This document shows, one piece after another, positions 5,438 to 6,064 of a stretch of DNA of 6,064 bases. A program made the translations under genes and the position numbers. Source of the stretch: CAVPRW01 sp046727435 [NCBI: bacterium] (GTDB lineage: Bacteria > Tectomicrobia > Entotheonellia > J063); the NCBI GenBank assembly GCA_046727435.1, contig JBKPCR010000515.1:1-6064 (forward strand), read 5' to 3'. Position 1 is the first letter of the stretch; every line of letters starts with the position of its first letter. The notes below the pieces were generated by a model, which made no database searches, was not told the origin of the DNA, and was given only the letters and a program-made list of their open reading frames with translations.

Positions 5438-6064
5438 ATGGATCTGAACTATTCCCCCGAAGAAGAGGCCTTTCGCGACGAGGTGCGGGTGTGGCTGCGG
5501 GAGAACTTGCCTGACGACCTGCGCGACAAGGTGGTGAATTACCAGGAACTCAGCAAGGCCGACCTGCTGCGCTGGCATCAGATCTTGGCCAAAAAGGGCT
5601 GGGTTGCCCCGGACTGGCCGATCGAGTGGGGTGGCACCAATTGGACGGTGGTGCAGCGCTACATCTTCGAGGAAGAGTGCGGCGCCGCTGGCTGCCCTCC
5701 CCTCATGTCGTTTGGCCTACGGATGTGTGCACCGGTATTGCTTCGCTTCGGAACGTCGGAGCAGAAGCAGCGCTTCCTGCCGCGCATCTACCACGGCGAG
5801 GATTTCTGGTGCCAAGGTTACTCGGAGCCGGGCTCAGGGTCGGACCTCGCCTCGCTCCAAACCCGGGCCGTGCGCGATGGCGACGATTATGTGGTGACGG
5901 GGCAAAAGATCTGGACGACCCTAGCCCATTATGCCGACTGGATCTTTTGCCTGGTGCGTACTGATCCCAACCGACCGAAGCGCCAGGAGGGTATCTCATT
6001 TCTACTCATCGACATGCGCTCACCGGGGATCTCGGTGCGGCCGATCACGCTCATGGACGGCGGC
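5438..6064 (+). CDS. Acyl-CoA dehydrogenase, N-terminal 209 residues (partial, 3' end outside window)
   Basis: ATG 5438 follows GAGAGGAG (5423-5430) with 7 bases between, and the frame is open to the last base. The N-terminal all-alpha domain starts MDLNYSPEEEAFRDEVRVWL and contains WVAPDWPIEWGGTNW. The central beta domain has the FAD/substrate signature CQGYSEPGSGSDLASLQTRA and then GQKIWTTLAHYADWIFCLVR, which is the W-T/S region that packs against the flavin. The expected product is a flavoenzyme that forms the 2,3 double bond of an acyl-CoA and passes electrons to electron-transfer flavoprotein. The WCQGYSEPGSGSDLAS form is common in acyl-CoA dehydrogenases of unknown chain specificity in proteobacteria and actinobacteria. 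The catalytic Glu lies in the missing C-terminal domain. The frame is open 51 codons further upstream to ATG 5285, but the ribosome site and family N-terminus support 5438. Confidence 0.93.
   Translation, partial: MDLNYSPEEEAFRDEVRVWLRENLPDDLRDKVVNYQELSKADLLRWHQILAKKGWVAPDWPIEWGGTNWTVVQRYIFEEECGAAGCPPLMSFGLRMCAPVLLRFGTSEQKQRFLPRIYHGEDFWCQGYSEPGSGSDLASLQTRAVRDGDDYVVTGQKIWTTLAHYADWIFCLVRTDPNRPKRQEGISFLLIDMRSPGISVRPITLMDGG

Noticed and set aside
5021-5578. 185-codon open frame on the - strand
   Set aside because: It is antisense to the DUF3943 tail and the dehydrogenase start, both well supported, and its composition matches no family.
1-6064. CRISPR array, tRNA/rRNA, transposon ends or integrase
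   Set aside because: No regularly spaced repeats, RNA gene signatures, terminal inverted repeats or recombinase motifs were seen on either strand.

Overview
This is a GC-rich bacterial segment with every supported gene on the + strand. It reads as an ordinary chromosomal metabolic region interrupted by a patch of gene decay and rearrangement. High GC, good AGGAG-type ribosome sites and the mix of protein families (GH63-like glycosidase, PPK2 kinase, DUF3943 protein, acyl-CoA dehydrogenase) suit a free-living Gram-negative bacterium, for example Nitrospirota, Pseudomonadota or a related soil/water lineage. The window does not settle the phylum.

Layout. Bases 2-286 hold the C-terminal end of a GH63/MGH1-like glycoside hydrolase. 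Bases 360-1769 hold one open frame made of two unrelated parts: the first four membrane segments of a small integral membrane protein, then a complete periplasmic amino-acid-binding protein (SBP_bac_3, glutamate/aspartate type) that still has its own ribosome site and signal peptide. Directly after its stop lie the pore helix, filter and last helix of a two-TM potassium channel, without its first part and with a frameshift (1770-2008). Next is a two-frame remnant of another protein tail (about 2009-2423). Bases 2424-2779 are non-coding.

Ordinary genes then resume: an intact PPK2 polyphosphate:nucleotide kinase (2780-3679), a spacer of about 400 bases with a hairpin, an exported DUF3943 protein (4076-5206), a spacer of about 230 bases, and the first 209 codons of an acyl-CoA dehydrogenase (5438 to the window end).

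The genes do not form an obvious single pathway. The binding protein has no permease or ATPase beside it, and PPK2, DUF3943 and the dehydrogenase are separated by spacers and probably transcribed separately. The most notable point is the run of joined fragments at 360-2423. It could be a deletion scar, or a new gene made by fusing a membrane anchor to a solute-binding domain. No CRISPR array, tRNA, rRNA, transposase or complete mobile element was seen.
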